A program made the translations under genes and the position numbers. The notes under the pieces were generated by a model, which searched no databases, was not told where the DNA came from, and worked only from the letters and a program-made list of their open reading frames with translations. Shown here in pieces: positions 18,273-27,974 of a stretch of 64,000 bases of DNA (position 1 is the stretch's first letter; the number at the start of each line of letters is the position of its first letter). The DNA is from Allopontixanthobacter sediminis (GTDB lineage: Bacteria > Pseudomonadota > Alphaproteobacteria > Sphingomonadales > Sphingomonadaceae). Location: the NCBI RefSeq assembly GCF_009828115.1, contig NZ_WTYL01000002.1:558001-622000 (forward strand). The letters run 5' to 3'.

Positions 18273-18748
18273 ATGCGCCTGTCCAGCATGGCCGATTATG
18301 CCGTTGTCACGATGTGCGCCGCCGCGCGCCATTGCGGCGGCATGCGCGTGTCGGCGGCGGAGCTTGCCGCCGAAACCGGCCTGCCCGCGCCGACGGTCCA
18401 GAAACTTGTCAGCAAGCTCACGGCGGCCGGCCTGCTGCGCTCGGTCCGCGGAGTCGGCGGCGGCCTGCAACTCGCCCGTCCGGCGGCGGCGATCACCATC
18501 GCGGATATTGTCGAAGCGGTCGAAGGCCCGATTGCGCTGACGGCCTGTGTCGAACACGGCAAGCACGATTGCGCGCTGGAACGAACCTGCACCGTGCGGC
18601 CCCATTGGGGCGCGGTGAACAACGCGATGCGCGGCGCGCTGGCCTCGATCGCCCTTACCGATCTCTCCACTCCGTTCGTGCCGAGCGAAGTGGAGACACC
18701 ATCCCCAGCCAGACCTCTCGACTTCGCTCGAAGCGAACGGAATTTTGT

Positions 18749-18752
<4 letters not shown>
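18273..18752 (+). CDS. SUF operon Rrf2-family regulator
   Basis: A 159-residue Rrf2/IscR-type repressor that heads the suf operon. The winged helix is at about 1-80 ([20 protein letters not shown] as the recognition region, [23 protein letters not shown]). Three cysteines in [11 protein letters not shown] and ERTC are the expected Fe-S ligands, so cluster status should set DNA binding and thereby operon expression. Residues from about 134 on are encoded by an imperfect 25-base inverted repeat (18672-18740) and look unlike the family. The stop overlaps the sufB start (ATGA). Confidence 0.92.
18672..18740. repeat. REP-like inverted repeat inside the sufR 3' end
   Basis: Two arms of 25 bases, 18672-18696 and 18716-18740, match in inverted order at 21 of 25 positions and are separated by 19 bases. 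The core of each arm contains CGAGCGAAGT or its complement. This is the style of dispersed extragenic palindromes in sphingomonads, though no second copy was found in the window. It lies within the coding frame of the regulator and supplies its last 26 codons. Confidence 0.7.
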
Positions 18753-20256
<1,504 letters not shown>

Positions 20257-20260
<4 letters not shown>

Positions 20261-20592
20261 TCGAGGGACTGTCACTCCTTGCGGCCCTTGCCACCCCAGC
20301 CGCTGAGTTGGAGCGGAGCGGCGAATTCGAGGTTGTCACCTCGCTGGTTCTTCGAACAGAAACCATGTCGAGCCGCGATCTGCGCACGGCAAATCGATAC
20401 GCAGAATGCTTGAGTTTGCCCTACTTTCCAAGCGAGGCTCAATTTGCTGCGAAGAGGCAAGCGTGCCTGAGCGTATTGAGGGACAAGCCCAGCAAGAAAC
20501 TCGTGGAAGTTGCGAAGTCACTCGACACGGTTGTCCAGCAATCACCGGGCAGCGAGGCCAGCCTTTCGGTTGAAAGAAATAGACATGATTGA
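20257..20592 (+). CDS. Small hypothetical protein inserted in suf operon
   Basis: A 111-residue product from GTG 20257, which overlaps the sufB stop (GTGA). The start is hydrophobic ([20 protein letters not shown]) and could be a short signal peptide; the remainder is charged, with two cysteines (YAECLSL and RQACLSV) about 23 residues apart. The base composition is visibly less GC-rich than sufB. No family recognised. The next gene starts 8 bases inside its end. Real translation is likely from the overlaps, but not certain. Confidence 0.6.
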
Positions 20593-21076
20593 ACGTAAGA
20601 CTCTCAAGATCAGTACCGGTCCTAAAACGGACGCTGGCGACCCGCGTGACAGTTGGGGCGTCAAGGGCAAGCGGCTCGACCGGCTGCATGACATGGCGCG
20701 CGATCGGCGGCGCAATCCGACCGACGCGGAAAAACTGCTGTGGACCCGGCTCGCCAACCAGAAGCTCGGCGGGTTCAAGTTCAAGAAGCAGTATATCGTC
20801 GGCACCTCCATCGTCGATTTCGCCTGTCCGACCGTGTGGCTGGTGGTCGAGATCGACGACCTCGATATCGATGCGGAGCTGCAGGCGATGAGCGACCGCA
20901 AGCTGGCCGAAGTCGGCGTTCGCGTGCTGCGCTTCACCAACGAAGCGGTGCTGGAGGATGTCGATGCAGTCTGCGCGGAAATCCTCGAGATGCTGAAAAC
21001 CCCGTTCGAAAAACCCCGCCGGCCGCGAACTCCGCCGGTTACGCCCGTCGCGGACGCGTACAACGCGGGATATTGA
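20585..21076 (+). CDS. DUF559 endonuclease-like protein within suf operon
   Basis: A 163-residue DUF559 protein, a small branch of the PD-(D/E)XK nuclease fold related to Vsr. The family pattern is clear: RDRRRNPTDAEKLLWTRLAN, KLGGFKFKKQYIVGTSIVDF and VRVLRFTNEAVLEDVDAV. The usual catalytic-region end (E-x-D-G-x-x-H) reads VVEIDDLDIDAE here, without the Gly-Gly-Gln-His, so nuclease activity is doubtful. DUF559 genes occur in varied places in alphaproteobacteria, including suf operons; the role is unknown. Start ATG 20585; sufC follows 8 bases after the stop. Confidence 0.85.
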   Translation: MIERKTLKISTGPKTDAGDPRDSWGVKGKRLDRLHDMARDRRRNPTDAEKLLWTRLANQKLGGFKFKKQYIVGTSIVDFACPTVWLVVEIDDLDIDAELQAMSDRKLAEVGVRVLRFTNEAVLEDVDAVCAEILEMLKTPFEKPRRPRTPPVTPVADAYNAGY

Positions 21077-21084
21077 GAGATTTT

Positions 21085-21840
21085 ATGCTGAAAATTGACA
21101 ACCTCACCGCCGAAATCGATGGCAAGACCATCCTCAACGGACTCACGCTGGACATCAACGCGGGCGAAATCCACGCGATCATGGGTCCCAACGGCGCGGG
21201 CAAGTCGACGCTCGCCTATGTGCTGGGCGGCCGGCCCGGTTATGAAGTCACCGGCGGCAGCGTGTCGTTCCAGGGCAAGGATCTGCTCGACCTCGAACCG
21301 CACGAACGCGCCGCGCTGGGCCTGTTTCTCGGATTCCAGTATCCGGTTGAAATACCCGGCGTGTCGAACGTCCAGTTCCTGCGCGAATCCCTGAATTCCC
21401 AGCGCAAGGCGCGGGGCGAAGATCCGCTGTCGGGCGGCGAGTTCCTCAAGCTGGCCAAGGAAAAGGCCGCGCTGCTGAGGATGGACATGGAAATGCTCAA
21501 GCGGCAGGTCAACGTCGGCTTTTCCGGCGGCGAGAAGAAACGCGCGGAGATGGTCCAGATGGGCATTCTCGACCCGAAATTCGCGGTGCTGGATGAAACC
21601 GACAGCGGCCTCGATATCGACGCGCTGCGGATCGTCGGTGACGGCATCAACTCGATCATGCGCAAGCCCGACCGGGCGGTGCTGCTGATCACCCATTACC
21701 AGCGCCTGCTCGAATATGTGAAGCCGGACTATGTCCATGTGCTGGCGAATGGCCGGATCGTGAAGACCGGCGGCGCCGGACTCGCGCACCAGCTGGAAAG
21801 CGAAGGCTACGAAACGGTCGTGCAGGAAGAAGCCGCGTAA
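21085..21840 (+). CDS. sufC: SUF ATPase SufC
   Basis: A 251-residue ABC-type ATPase of the SufBCD scaffold. Walker A is GPNGAGKST (about 34-42), the signature is VGFSGGEKKRAEM, Walker B is FAVLDETDSGLD and the H-loop is LLITHYQRLL. ATP hydrolysis drives the rearrangement of SufB and SufD for cluster assembly. ATG 21085 has GAGA upstream. Its stop overlaps the sufD start by one base. Confidence 0.97.
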   Translation: MLKIDNLTAEIDGKTILNGLTLDINAGEIHAIMGPNGAGKSTLAYVLGGRPGYEVTGGSVSFQGKDLLDLEPHERAALGLFLGFQYPVEIPGVSNVQFLRESLNSQRKARGEDPLSGGEFLKLAKEKAALLRMDMEMLKRQVNVGFSGGEKKRAEMVQMGILDPKFAVLDETDSGLDIDALRIVGDGINSIMRKPDRAVLLITHYQRLLEYVKPDYVHVLANGRIVKTGGAGLAHQLESEGYETVVQEEAA

Positions 21841-22595
21841 TGACCGAACTTGCTACCCTTCCCACTACTCGTGAAGAGGATTGGCGCTATTCCGATGGCG
21901 CCTACCTCGCGGCGGCGGACCCCGCGGCGATCCGGCAATGGCGCACGCTGGACGTACCGGCTGGCGACACGCATGGTGAGAGCTTCACTTTCCTCGAGGA
22001 CACCAGCGGCACCGAACGTCTGCGCGTCAGCGTCGGCGCAGGTGGCACTTTCTCCTGCTTCGCGGCAATCGCCAGCGGCAGGTACCGCCGGCTGGAGCTG
22101 GAAGTCACTCTGGCGGAAGGCGCGCATTTCGAATTCGGCGGTGTGACCGTCGGCGGCGGTGATGCGGTCCAGGAATTCGTTACAAGGGTCATCCATGCGG
22201 AGCCGCATGGCACATCCAACCAGGTCGTGCGCGCGGTGCAGTGGGGCAAATCGACCGGGAATTTCCTTGGCCGGATCGAAGTGGTCCGCGATGCCCAGAA
22301 GACCGACGCGGCGCAAAATTTCCGCGCGCTCCTGCTGGAAAAAGGCGCGGCCGCCAACACCAAGCCGGAACTCGAAATCTTCGCCGACGATGTGAAATGC
22401 GCCCACGGTGCCGCCATCGGCGCGCTGGACGATAGCGCTGCGTTCTATATGGCCGCACGCGGTTTGCCGCCCGAAGTTGCGCGGCGGCTGCTGGTGCAGG
22501 CCTTCATCGGCGATGCCTTCGCCGCGATGGCGGATGACGAAGCGCGCGAAGCGATGCTCGGCCATGTCCTCGAAAAACTGGGCGACGCCGTATGA
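21840..22595 (+). CDS. sufD: Fe-S scaffold subunit SufD
   Basis: A 251-residue SufD, the partner of SufB in the scaffold complex. It is short for the family (E. coli about 420) but keeps the C-terminal beta-helix core: AVQWGKSTGNFLGRIEVVRDAQKTDAAQNFRALLL, KPELEIFADDVKCAHGAAIGALDD and the YMAARGLPPEVARRLLVQAF end. The N-terminal helical region is reduced. Short SufD proteins are common in sphingomonads. Overlaps sufS by 4 bases (ATGA). Confidence 0.94.
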   Translation: MTELATLPTTREEDWRYSDGAYLAAADPAAIRQWRTLDVPAGDTHGESFTFLEDTSGTERLRVSVGAGGTFSCFAAIASGRYRRLELEVTLAEGAHFEFGGVTVGGGDAVQEFVTRVIHAEPHGTSNQVVRAVQWGKSTGNFLGRIEVVRDAQKTDAAQNFRALLLEKGAAANTKPELEIFADDVKCAHGAAIGALDDSAAFYMAARGLPPEVARRLLVQAFIGDAFAAMADDEAREAMLGHVLEKLGDAV

Positions 22596-23812
22596 ACGAC
22601 GTTGCGGTCTTGAGCCGGAAGGCGGATTTCCCCGGCATGGTGACGGGCGACGGAAAGCCGTGGCATTATCTCGACACCGCCGCGACCGCGCAGAAGCCGC
22701 AGGCGGTCATCGATGCAATGAGCAACGCCCTGGGCCGCGATTACGCGACCGTGCATCGCGGCGTTTATTCTCGCTCGGCCCAAATGACTCAGGGCTATGA
22801 AGCCGCGCGTGAACGGGTTGCCGCCTTCATGGGCGCGCGCAGCCCGAACGAAGTGATCTTCCTGCGCGGCGCGACCGAGGGGATCAACCTTGTCGCGCAC
22901 AGCTGGGGCATAGCCAATCTGAAGCCGGGGGACCGGATCATGCTCAGCCAGCTGGAACACCATTCCAACATCGTGCCGTGGCAGATGGTCGCGCAGAAAA
23001 CCGGTGCCGAAGTGGATGTCTGCCCGCTGACGGAAGATCACCGGATCGATCTCGATGCGATGGAAAGGATGCTCACGCCCGCCCACAAGATCGTCGCGCT
23101 GGCGCATGTCTCCAACGTGCTCGGGTCCATCTTGGCCGCCAAACGTGCCGCGAAACTGGCGCATGCCGTGGGCGCGAAGTTTCTTCTCGACGGCTGCCAG
23201 GCGGCCCCGCGCATGCGGCTCGACATGACGGAACTCGATTGCGATTTCTACGTCTGGTCGGGCCACAAGCTTTACGGCCCCACCGGCGTCGGCGTGCTGT
23301 GGGCACGCGAGGAAATCCTGAACGCCATGCCCCCGTGGCAGGGCGGCGGTGCGATGATCGACAGAGTGACTTTCGAAGAAACCACCTACGCCCCCGCGCC
23401 GCAGCGGTTCGAAGCGGGCACGCCGATGATCACCGAGGTGATCGCGCTGCATGCGGCGGTGGATTACGTTGAAAGCGTGGGCGGCATGGAAAGCCACTTC
23501 GCCCATGAAAGCGCGCTCGCTGCGAAGCTGCGCGACGAATTGCGCGGGATCAATTCGATCCGCCTGTTCGGGCCGGAGAAATCGGCAGGAATCGTCTCCT
23601 TTGCGATGGAGGGGGTTCACCCGCACGATCTGGGCACCATATTGGATGAAGAGAATGTCGCGATCCGGGCCGGCCACCACTGCGCCCAGCCGCTGATGGC
23701 CCATCTGGGCGTGCCGGCAACCGCCCGCGCCAGCTTCGGACTATACAGCGATGAAGACGATATTGCCGCGCTGCTGCGCGGGATTGAACGCACAACGAGG
23801 ATTTTTGGCTGA
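22592..23812 (+). CDS. sufS: Cysteine desulfurase SufS
   Basis: A 406-residue PLP enzyme that takes sulfur from cysteine for cluster assembly. Class II features are visible: the RGVYSRSAQMTQGYEAAR region, LSQLEHHSNIVPWQ, the PLP lysine in FYVWSGHKLYGPTGVG, and the persulfide cysteine region IRAGHHCAQPLM. No separate sufE is in the operon; SufE or SufU function must come from elsewhere. The downstream sufT begins at the last base of the stop codon. Confidence 0.97.
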   Translation: MNDVAVLSRKADFPGMVTGDGKPWHYLDTAATAQKPQAVIDAMSNALGRDYATVHRGVYSRSAQMTQGYEAARERVAAFMGARSPNEVIFLRGATEGINLVAHSWGIANLKPGDRIMLSQLEHHSNIVPWQMVAQKTGAEVDVCPLTEDHRIDLDAMERMLTPAHKIVALAHVSNVLGSILAAKRAAKLAHAVGAKFLLDGCQAAPRMRLDMTELDCDFYVWSGHKLYGPTGVGVLWAREEILNAMPPWQGGGAMIDRVTFEETTYAPAPQRFEAGTPMITEVIALHAAVDYVESVGGMESHFAHESALAAKLRDELRGINSIRLFGPEKSAGIVSFAMEGVHPHDLGTILDEENVAIRAGHHCAQPLMAHLGVPATARASFGLYSDEDDIAALLRGIERTTRIFG

Positions 23813-24297
23813 TGAACGAACCGGGCAAGATCGCGGTCGAGGAAGTGGACGCAGTCGCAGCGCCGAAACGCGCGCGGGTGGAAGACCTGGAATCGCCGCA
23901 GGAGAGCATGGGCGAAAAGCTCGAGCGCAAGCGCGATTACCTCGAAGGATTCCTGAACAAGAAACCGGAACAGGTTGCGCCCAGTGCGCCGGGCGGCGAC
24001 CTGTACGAAGCCGTGGTGGACGCGCTGAAGGAAATTTTTGATCCGGAAATCCCGGTGAACATCTACGATCTTGGCCTGATTTACGGCGTCGATGTGTCGC
24101 CCGACGCCGATGTGACGATCAGCATGACGCTCACCACGCCGAATTGTCCTGTCGCCGAGAGCATGCCGTCCGAAGTCGAATTGCGCGCAGGCGCGGTGCC
24201 GGGGGTGCGCGATGCGGAAGTGGTGCTGGTCTGGGATCCGCCATGGGACCCGGGCAAAATGAGCGATGAAGCGCGCCTTGAACTGGGGATGCTGTGA
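23812..24297 (+). CDS. sufT: SUF-associated DUF59/MIP18 protein
   Basis: A 161-residue protein with a C-terminal DUF59 (MIP18) domain, about 62-161: VVDALKEIFDPEIPVNIYDLGLIYGV, then LTTPNCPVAESMP with the conserved Cys and VVLVWDPPWDPGKMSDEARLELGML. SufT-type proteins help mature Fe-S proteins. The first 60 residues are charged and variable. It overlaps sufS and sufA by a single base each, so the operon is fully coupled. Confidence 0.93.
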   Translation: MNEPGKIAVEEVDAVAAPKRARVEDLESPQESMGEKLERKRDYLEGFLNKKPEQVAPSAPGGDLYEAVVDALKEIFDPEIPVNIYDLGLIYGVDVSPDADVTISMTLTTPNCPVAESMPSEVELRAGAVPGVRDAEVVLVWDPPWDPGKMSDEARLELGML

Positions 24298-24665
24298 TGT
24301 CCGACGATCAAACGACCGTGAAAACCCGCCAACTCCCCGCCGCCGTCACTCTGACGCCGGGCGCCGAGGCGCGCATCGCCAATTTGATGGCGAAGGCGCC
24401 CGAAGACGCGATCGGGGTCAAGCTGTCGACCCCTCGCCGCGGCTGTTCCGGCCTCGCCTATTCGGTCGACTACGTTACCGAGGAAGTAAAATTCGACGAG
24501 AAGATCACGACCCCGGGCGGAGTGCTGTATATCGACGGCGCCAGTGTGCTCTATCTGGTCGGATCGGTGATGGACTGGGTGGAGGACGATTTCACCGCCG
24601 GCTTCACCTTCGAAAACCCCAACGCCAAGGGTGCCTGCGGCTGCGGTGAAAGCTTCATGGTCTGA
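24297..24665 (+). CDS. sufA: A-type Fe-S carrier SufA/ErpA
   Basis: A 122-residue HesB/IscA-type carrier with the three family cysteines: one in RRGCSGLAY and two in GACGCGESF. It transfers clusters from the SufBCD scaffold to apo-proteins. A GTG lies one codon upstream at 24294; I took ATG 24297, which overlaps the sufT stop. It is the last suf gene; a small hairpin (24662-24678) crosses its stop and the stop of the convergent gene. Confidence 0.95.
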   Translation: MSDDQTTVKTRQLPAAVTLTPGAEARIANLMAKAPEDAIGVKLSTPRRGCSGLAYSVDYVTEEVKFDEKITTPGGVLYIDGASVLYLVGSVMDWVEDDFTAGFTFENPNAKGACGCGESFMV

Positions 24666-24674
24666 CCTTTTCGG

Positions 24675-25616
24675 TCAGCCTTCGGCGGTAACTTTGTCGA
24701 TGAAATCGAGCAGCGCCTGATCGTATTCGTCGATCTGGTCGTTGCGGGCGATCTGGCCTTCGAGCCAAAGCCGCTCATCGCCGCTAACTTCCTGTGCCGC
24801 CGCGACCCGGTCGGCCACGCCGGCGGCAGGGGACTGCTTTCCGAACATTTCGGCAAAGGCGCGGGGACTGGTCGTTGCCATCCGGCCCATGAAACCGCCG
24901 ATGCTGGCCCGGTTATCGGCTACGAAGGCCTCCAGTTCCAGTGCCCGCACACGGTCGAGTTGTGCGCTTTCGGCCACATAACCCATCAGGTAATTGCCCA
25001 CACCCTGCGCGAACAGGGTTTTCCATTCCGGCGCGTTAGGGGCGCCCAGCGTTGCATCCTTCAAACGGTACAGCATTTCCGCCTCGCGGCGGCTGACTGC
25101 CGCCGGGCGGTCGCTGGCAGGCGCGAACAGCATCCGGCGAAGGATCTGCGCTTCCGCGCTGCTGACATGGGTATCCGACAATTCGCCGCCGCTGCGGGTC
25201 GGGCCTTTGCCAGTCAGCACCGCCTGTTCCAACTGCGCGAGAACGAAAGCTTTTAGCGAGTCGGGCACATTGCGCGCACGTTCGTAAATCCGCACCAGCA
25301 ATTCGAGCTCGGACATGGCGCACAAGCGGCCGTCACGGGTGATTTGCTGGACCAGCCAATTGGCTTCTTCCTGCGCGACATAACCCTTGGGCTCGGTACC
25401 GTTGACGACATACTCGCCGACCGCCTCGGTGAAGAAGTCGCACCATTGGGCGTCGGGCGCCGCGAGAGAACCGTTGATCGAAAACAAGGTCTCGGCTTCG
25501 GCGCGGCTGACCATGCCGTCGCTCCAACCGGCCTTGCGAAGCGCGGTGATTTCGTCTGCTCCGATTACGGCGCGGGCCTGCATCTTGGCCACAAGATTTC
25601 CAAACTCGATACCCAT
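24675..25616 (-). CDS. Hypothetical protein with internal duplication
   Basis: A 313-residue soluble protein without signal peptide. Two halves resemble each other: around residues 30-72 (VSRAEAETLFSINGSL, WCDFFTEAVGEYVV) and 175-216 (VSRREAEMLYRLKDAT, WKTLFAQGVGNYLM). The repeated unit is helical, starts with SRxEAE and has a Trp before an acidic/aromatic helix; EF-hand or DUF-type repeats are possible. Convergent with sufA, 9 bases apart. No function can be given. Confidence 0.75.
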   Translation of the reverse strand: MGIEFGNLVAKMQARAVIGADEITALRKAGWSDGMVSRAEAETLFSINGSLAAPDAQWCDFFTEAVGEYVVNGTEPKGYVAQEEANWLVQQITRDGRLCAMSELELLVRIYERARNVPDSLKAFVLAQLEQAVLTGKGPTRSGGELSDTHVSSAEAQILRRMLFAPASDRPAAVSRREAEMLYRLKDATLGAPNAPEWKTLFAQGVGNYLMGYVAESAQLDRVRALELEAFVADNRASIGGFMGRMATTSPRAFAEMFGKQSPAAGVADRVAAAQEVSGDERLWLEGQIARNDQIDEYDQALLDFIDKVTAEG

Positions 25617-25676
25617 GGGCGTGTTGTCCCTCGATTGTTCGGGGACCCGCCATAAGGCAATGTGCTTAATTTCGGG

Positions 25677-26123
25677 TTAGCGCCGCCGCAGCGCCGCAAT
25701 GCAGCTGGCCCGGTCGACATCGAGGCCGTCGCTGGAGCGGCGGGCATCGACATAGGTCGCGGCGGGTTCCGCGCCTTTTCGCATCGGATACAGGTAGATG
25801 TCGAGAACGCAGGGTTCGCCGGAAAACTGCAGCTTGCGCGCGTCGCCTTCGAACACGTCGAGCCGCGCGGGGCCAAACACGCGTTGCAAGTCGGCCGCAT
25901 TGGCGCCGATCACCCCGTCGGTCCCGGGCAGGCTCATCACCCGAGGGGACATAAATGCCCCAGTTGTGTCTACAGGCCGGGGCCGCGACGGTGGGGGCAC
26001 GGGCTGACGCGCGCCAGCCCGAGGAACCGCAACGGAAGCGCCGGTCCCGGGAGCGGGCGTCTGCGAACCGGCGACACAGGCCCCGAGGAGCGGGATCAGC
26101 GCGAGAGCAATCAGGCGGGTCAT
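25677..26123 (-). CDS. Small lipoprotein, Pro-rich linker
   Basis: A 148-residue lipoprotein: signal MTRLIALALIPLLGAC, with the lipobox LGAC at residue 16, then a Pro/Ala-rich linker to about 50, then a small domain with PGTDGVIGANAADLQRVFG, CVLDIYLYP and two further cysteines (EPCVLD and RASCIAAL). Start ATG 26123 overlaps the upstream gene's stop (ATGA); the open frame that extends to 26696 is a shadow of that gene. Fits a family of alphaproteobacterial hypotheticals; function unknown. Confidence 0.8.
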   Translation of the reverse strand: MTRLIALALIPLLGACVAGSQTPAPGTGASVAVPRAGARQPVPPPSRPRPVDTTGAFMSPRVMSLPGTDGVIGANAADLQRVFGPARLDVFEGDARKLQFSGEPCVLDIYLYPMRKGAEPAATYVDARRSSDGLDVDRASCIAALRRR

Positions 26124-26821
26124 CAATCGGGTTTCCTCGGGCGGTGGACCAGGTGCGTGGCCGCCGCAGCACCGATGATCGGCGCGAGCAGGTTCAGGAA
26201 CGGCACGGTCAGCAGGATAGCAACAAGTCCGCCCAGTGCAAAGCGGGTGCCAGCGCCGATTGGCGGGGGAGGACTCTCTGCCTGGCTGTTTTTCGGACCG
26301 GAATGGCGCAGCCAGACCATGTCCTGCAACTCGCGCCCCAGCAGCCAGCCGTTTACCGCCCAGAACAGGATCGCAGTGCCGACCCCTGTGACCAGCAGTG
26401 CGAGCGCAAAAGGCAGCGCGATCAGATTGACCAGCAGCACACGGGCTGTTGACCGCAGTGAATTGCGCAATTCCTCCTGCCACGGGATCGACCGGGCGGT
26501 TGCCAAGGCAGCGGGATAGTGTCTCGCCTCGACCGCATGGACCACGTCGTCGGCAAAGAATTGGAGCACCGCAAGCGCAACCACGCGGAATAGCAGCCAG
26601 CCGCCGATCACAGTCGCTGCGATGGCAACCACGGTGCCCAGCTCCGCGCCGTATGCGACGCCCTGATCCACCAGCGTCCGGTACAGACCCAGCCACAAGG
26701 CTCCGCCGAGGACGGCGAAAACCAGCAGGGTAACCGCCAGGCTCCGCGCCAGCACCCGCAGGATTGCCGGGTCGGATAATTGTCCGACAGCGCGGGCGAA
26801 GGCAAAGGGGAGGCCGGTCAT
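26123..26821 (-). CDS. EI24/CysZ-family membrane protein
   Basis: A 232-residue inner-membrane protein with four to five hydrophobic segments, including LRVLARSLAVTLLVFAVLGG, VVAIAATVIGGWLLFRVVAL and LVNLIALPFALALLVTGVGT, the FFADDVVHAVEARHYP loop and the WAVNGWLLGRELQDMVWLRH stretch. This is the EI24 domain shared with CysZ, the sulfate permease; whether this protein carries sulfate is unknown, and there are no sulfur genes beside it. It is translationally coupled to the lipoprotein gene. Confidence 0.85.
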   Translation of the reverse strand: MTGLPFAFARAVGQLSDPAILRVLARSLAVTLLVFAVLGGALWLGLYRTLVDQGVAYGAELGTVVAIAATVIGGWLLFRVVALAVLQFFADDVVHAVEARHYPAALATARSIPWQEELRNSLRSTARVLLVNLIALPFALALLVTGVGTAILFWAVNGWLLGRELQDMVWLRHSGPKNSQAESPPPPIGAGTRFALGGLVAILLTVPFLNLLAPIIGAAAATHLVHRPRKPD

Positions 26822-26966
26822 CGCCTCCGGCTGTGCCGTGCCCCGACCGTCGGAGTCAACTGGCCAGATTGCGTCAGCATATGGCGACGAATTTCCGGCA
26901 GGTCTTGGCGCGGACGACGTGAGCCGCTAGGCGCGCCGACAACCAACCCAGTTCCCAAGGATTTCC

Positions 26967-27962
26967 ATGACTGCTCCCAAATATGACGTGATCGCAATCG
27001 GCAACGCCATCGTCGATGTGATGGCCCCCTGCGAAGACGCGCTGATCGAGCAGCTCGGCCTCAACCGCGGCGGCATGACCCTGATCGACACAGACGGTGC
27101 CCGCGATCTTTACGACGCGATGGGCCCCGCGAAGGAAATCTCCGGCGGTTCGGCCGCGAACACCCTCGCTGGTCTCGCCGCACTGGGCGCCAAGTGCGCG
27201 TTCATCGGGCAGGTGGCGGACGATCAGCTGGGCGAAGTGTTCCGCCACGATATCCGGGCGGCGGGCATCGATTTCGCGACCCCCGTTCGCGCCGGCGATC
27301 CGCCGACCGCACGCTGCCTGATCTTCGTCACCCCCGACGGCGAGCGGACGATGAACACCTTCCTCGGCGCCAGCCAGTTCCTGCCGCCCGCGGCGCTCGA
27401 TGAAACAGCGATCGCGGACGCTGCCGTGCTCTATCTCGAGGGCTACCTGTGGGATCCCGAAGAACCGCGCAGCGCGATGCGTCGGGCCATTGGCGTCGCG
27501 CGCGATGCCGGCCGCAAGGTTGCCTTCACCGCTTCGGAGAGTTTCGTGATCGACCGCCACGGGGTCGATTTCCGCAAGATGATCAAGGAAGGCCTGATCG
27601 ACATCCTGTTCGTCAACGAAAGCGAACTCGCGACGCTGACGGGCGAAGCGGACTTCGATACCGGACTTGCGCAGATCGCGCCGGACGTTCCGGTGCTCGT
27701 CGCTACCCGCAGCGCGCAAGGCGCGGTCGCCATCGTCGACGGCGTGCGGGCACAGGTTGCTGCCGAACCGATCGACAAGGTCGTGGACACTACCGGCGCT
27801 GGCGATCTATTCGCGGCCGGTTTCCTCGCCGGCCATGTGCGCGGTGAAAGCCTCGAAAACTGCCTGACGATGGGCGCGGTCGCCGCGGCCGAGGTCATCT
27901 CGCATTACGGCGCCCGGCCGGAAGCCGACTTGAAAGCGCTGGTGGCCGCCCGCCTGGGGTAA
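26967..27962 (+). CDS. PfkB-family kinase, adenosine kinase type
   Basis: A 331-residue ribokinase-fold kinase. The N-terminal glycine motif ISGGSAANTLAGLAALG and the C-terminal anion hole and catalytic Asp in DTTGAGDLFAAGF are intact. The alphaproteobacterial orthologues (VIAIGNAIVDVMA start, MTLIDTD) are generally labelled adenosine kinase; sugar kinase remains possible. AGGA precedes the ATG. It converges on purD with 12 bases between the stops, which would fit a purine salvage role. Confidence 0.85.
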   Translation: MTAPKYDVIAIGNAIVDVMAPCEDALIEQLGLNRGGMTLIDTDGARDLYDAMGPAKEISGGSAANTLAGLAALGAKCAFIGQVADDQLGEVFRHDIRAAGIDFATPVRAGDPPTARCLIFVTPDGERTMNTFLGASQFLPPAALDETAIADAAVLYLEGYLWDPEEPRSAMRRAIGVARDAGRKVAFTASESFVIDRHGVDFRKMIKEGLIDILFVNESELATLTGEADFDTGLAQIAPDVPVLVATRSAQGAVAIVDGVRAQVAAEPIDKVVDTTGAGDLFAAGFLAGHVRGESLENCLTMGAVAAAEVISHYGARPEADLKALVAARLG

Positions 27963-27974
27963 ACTAGGTTTGCG

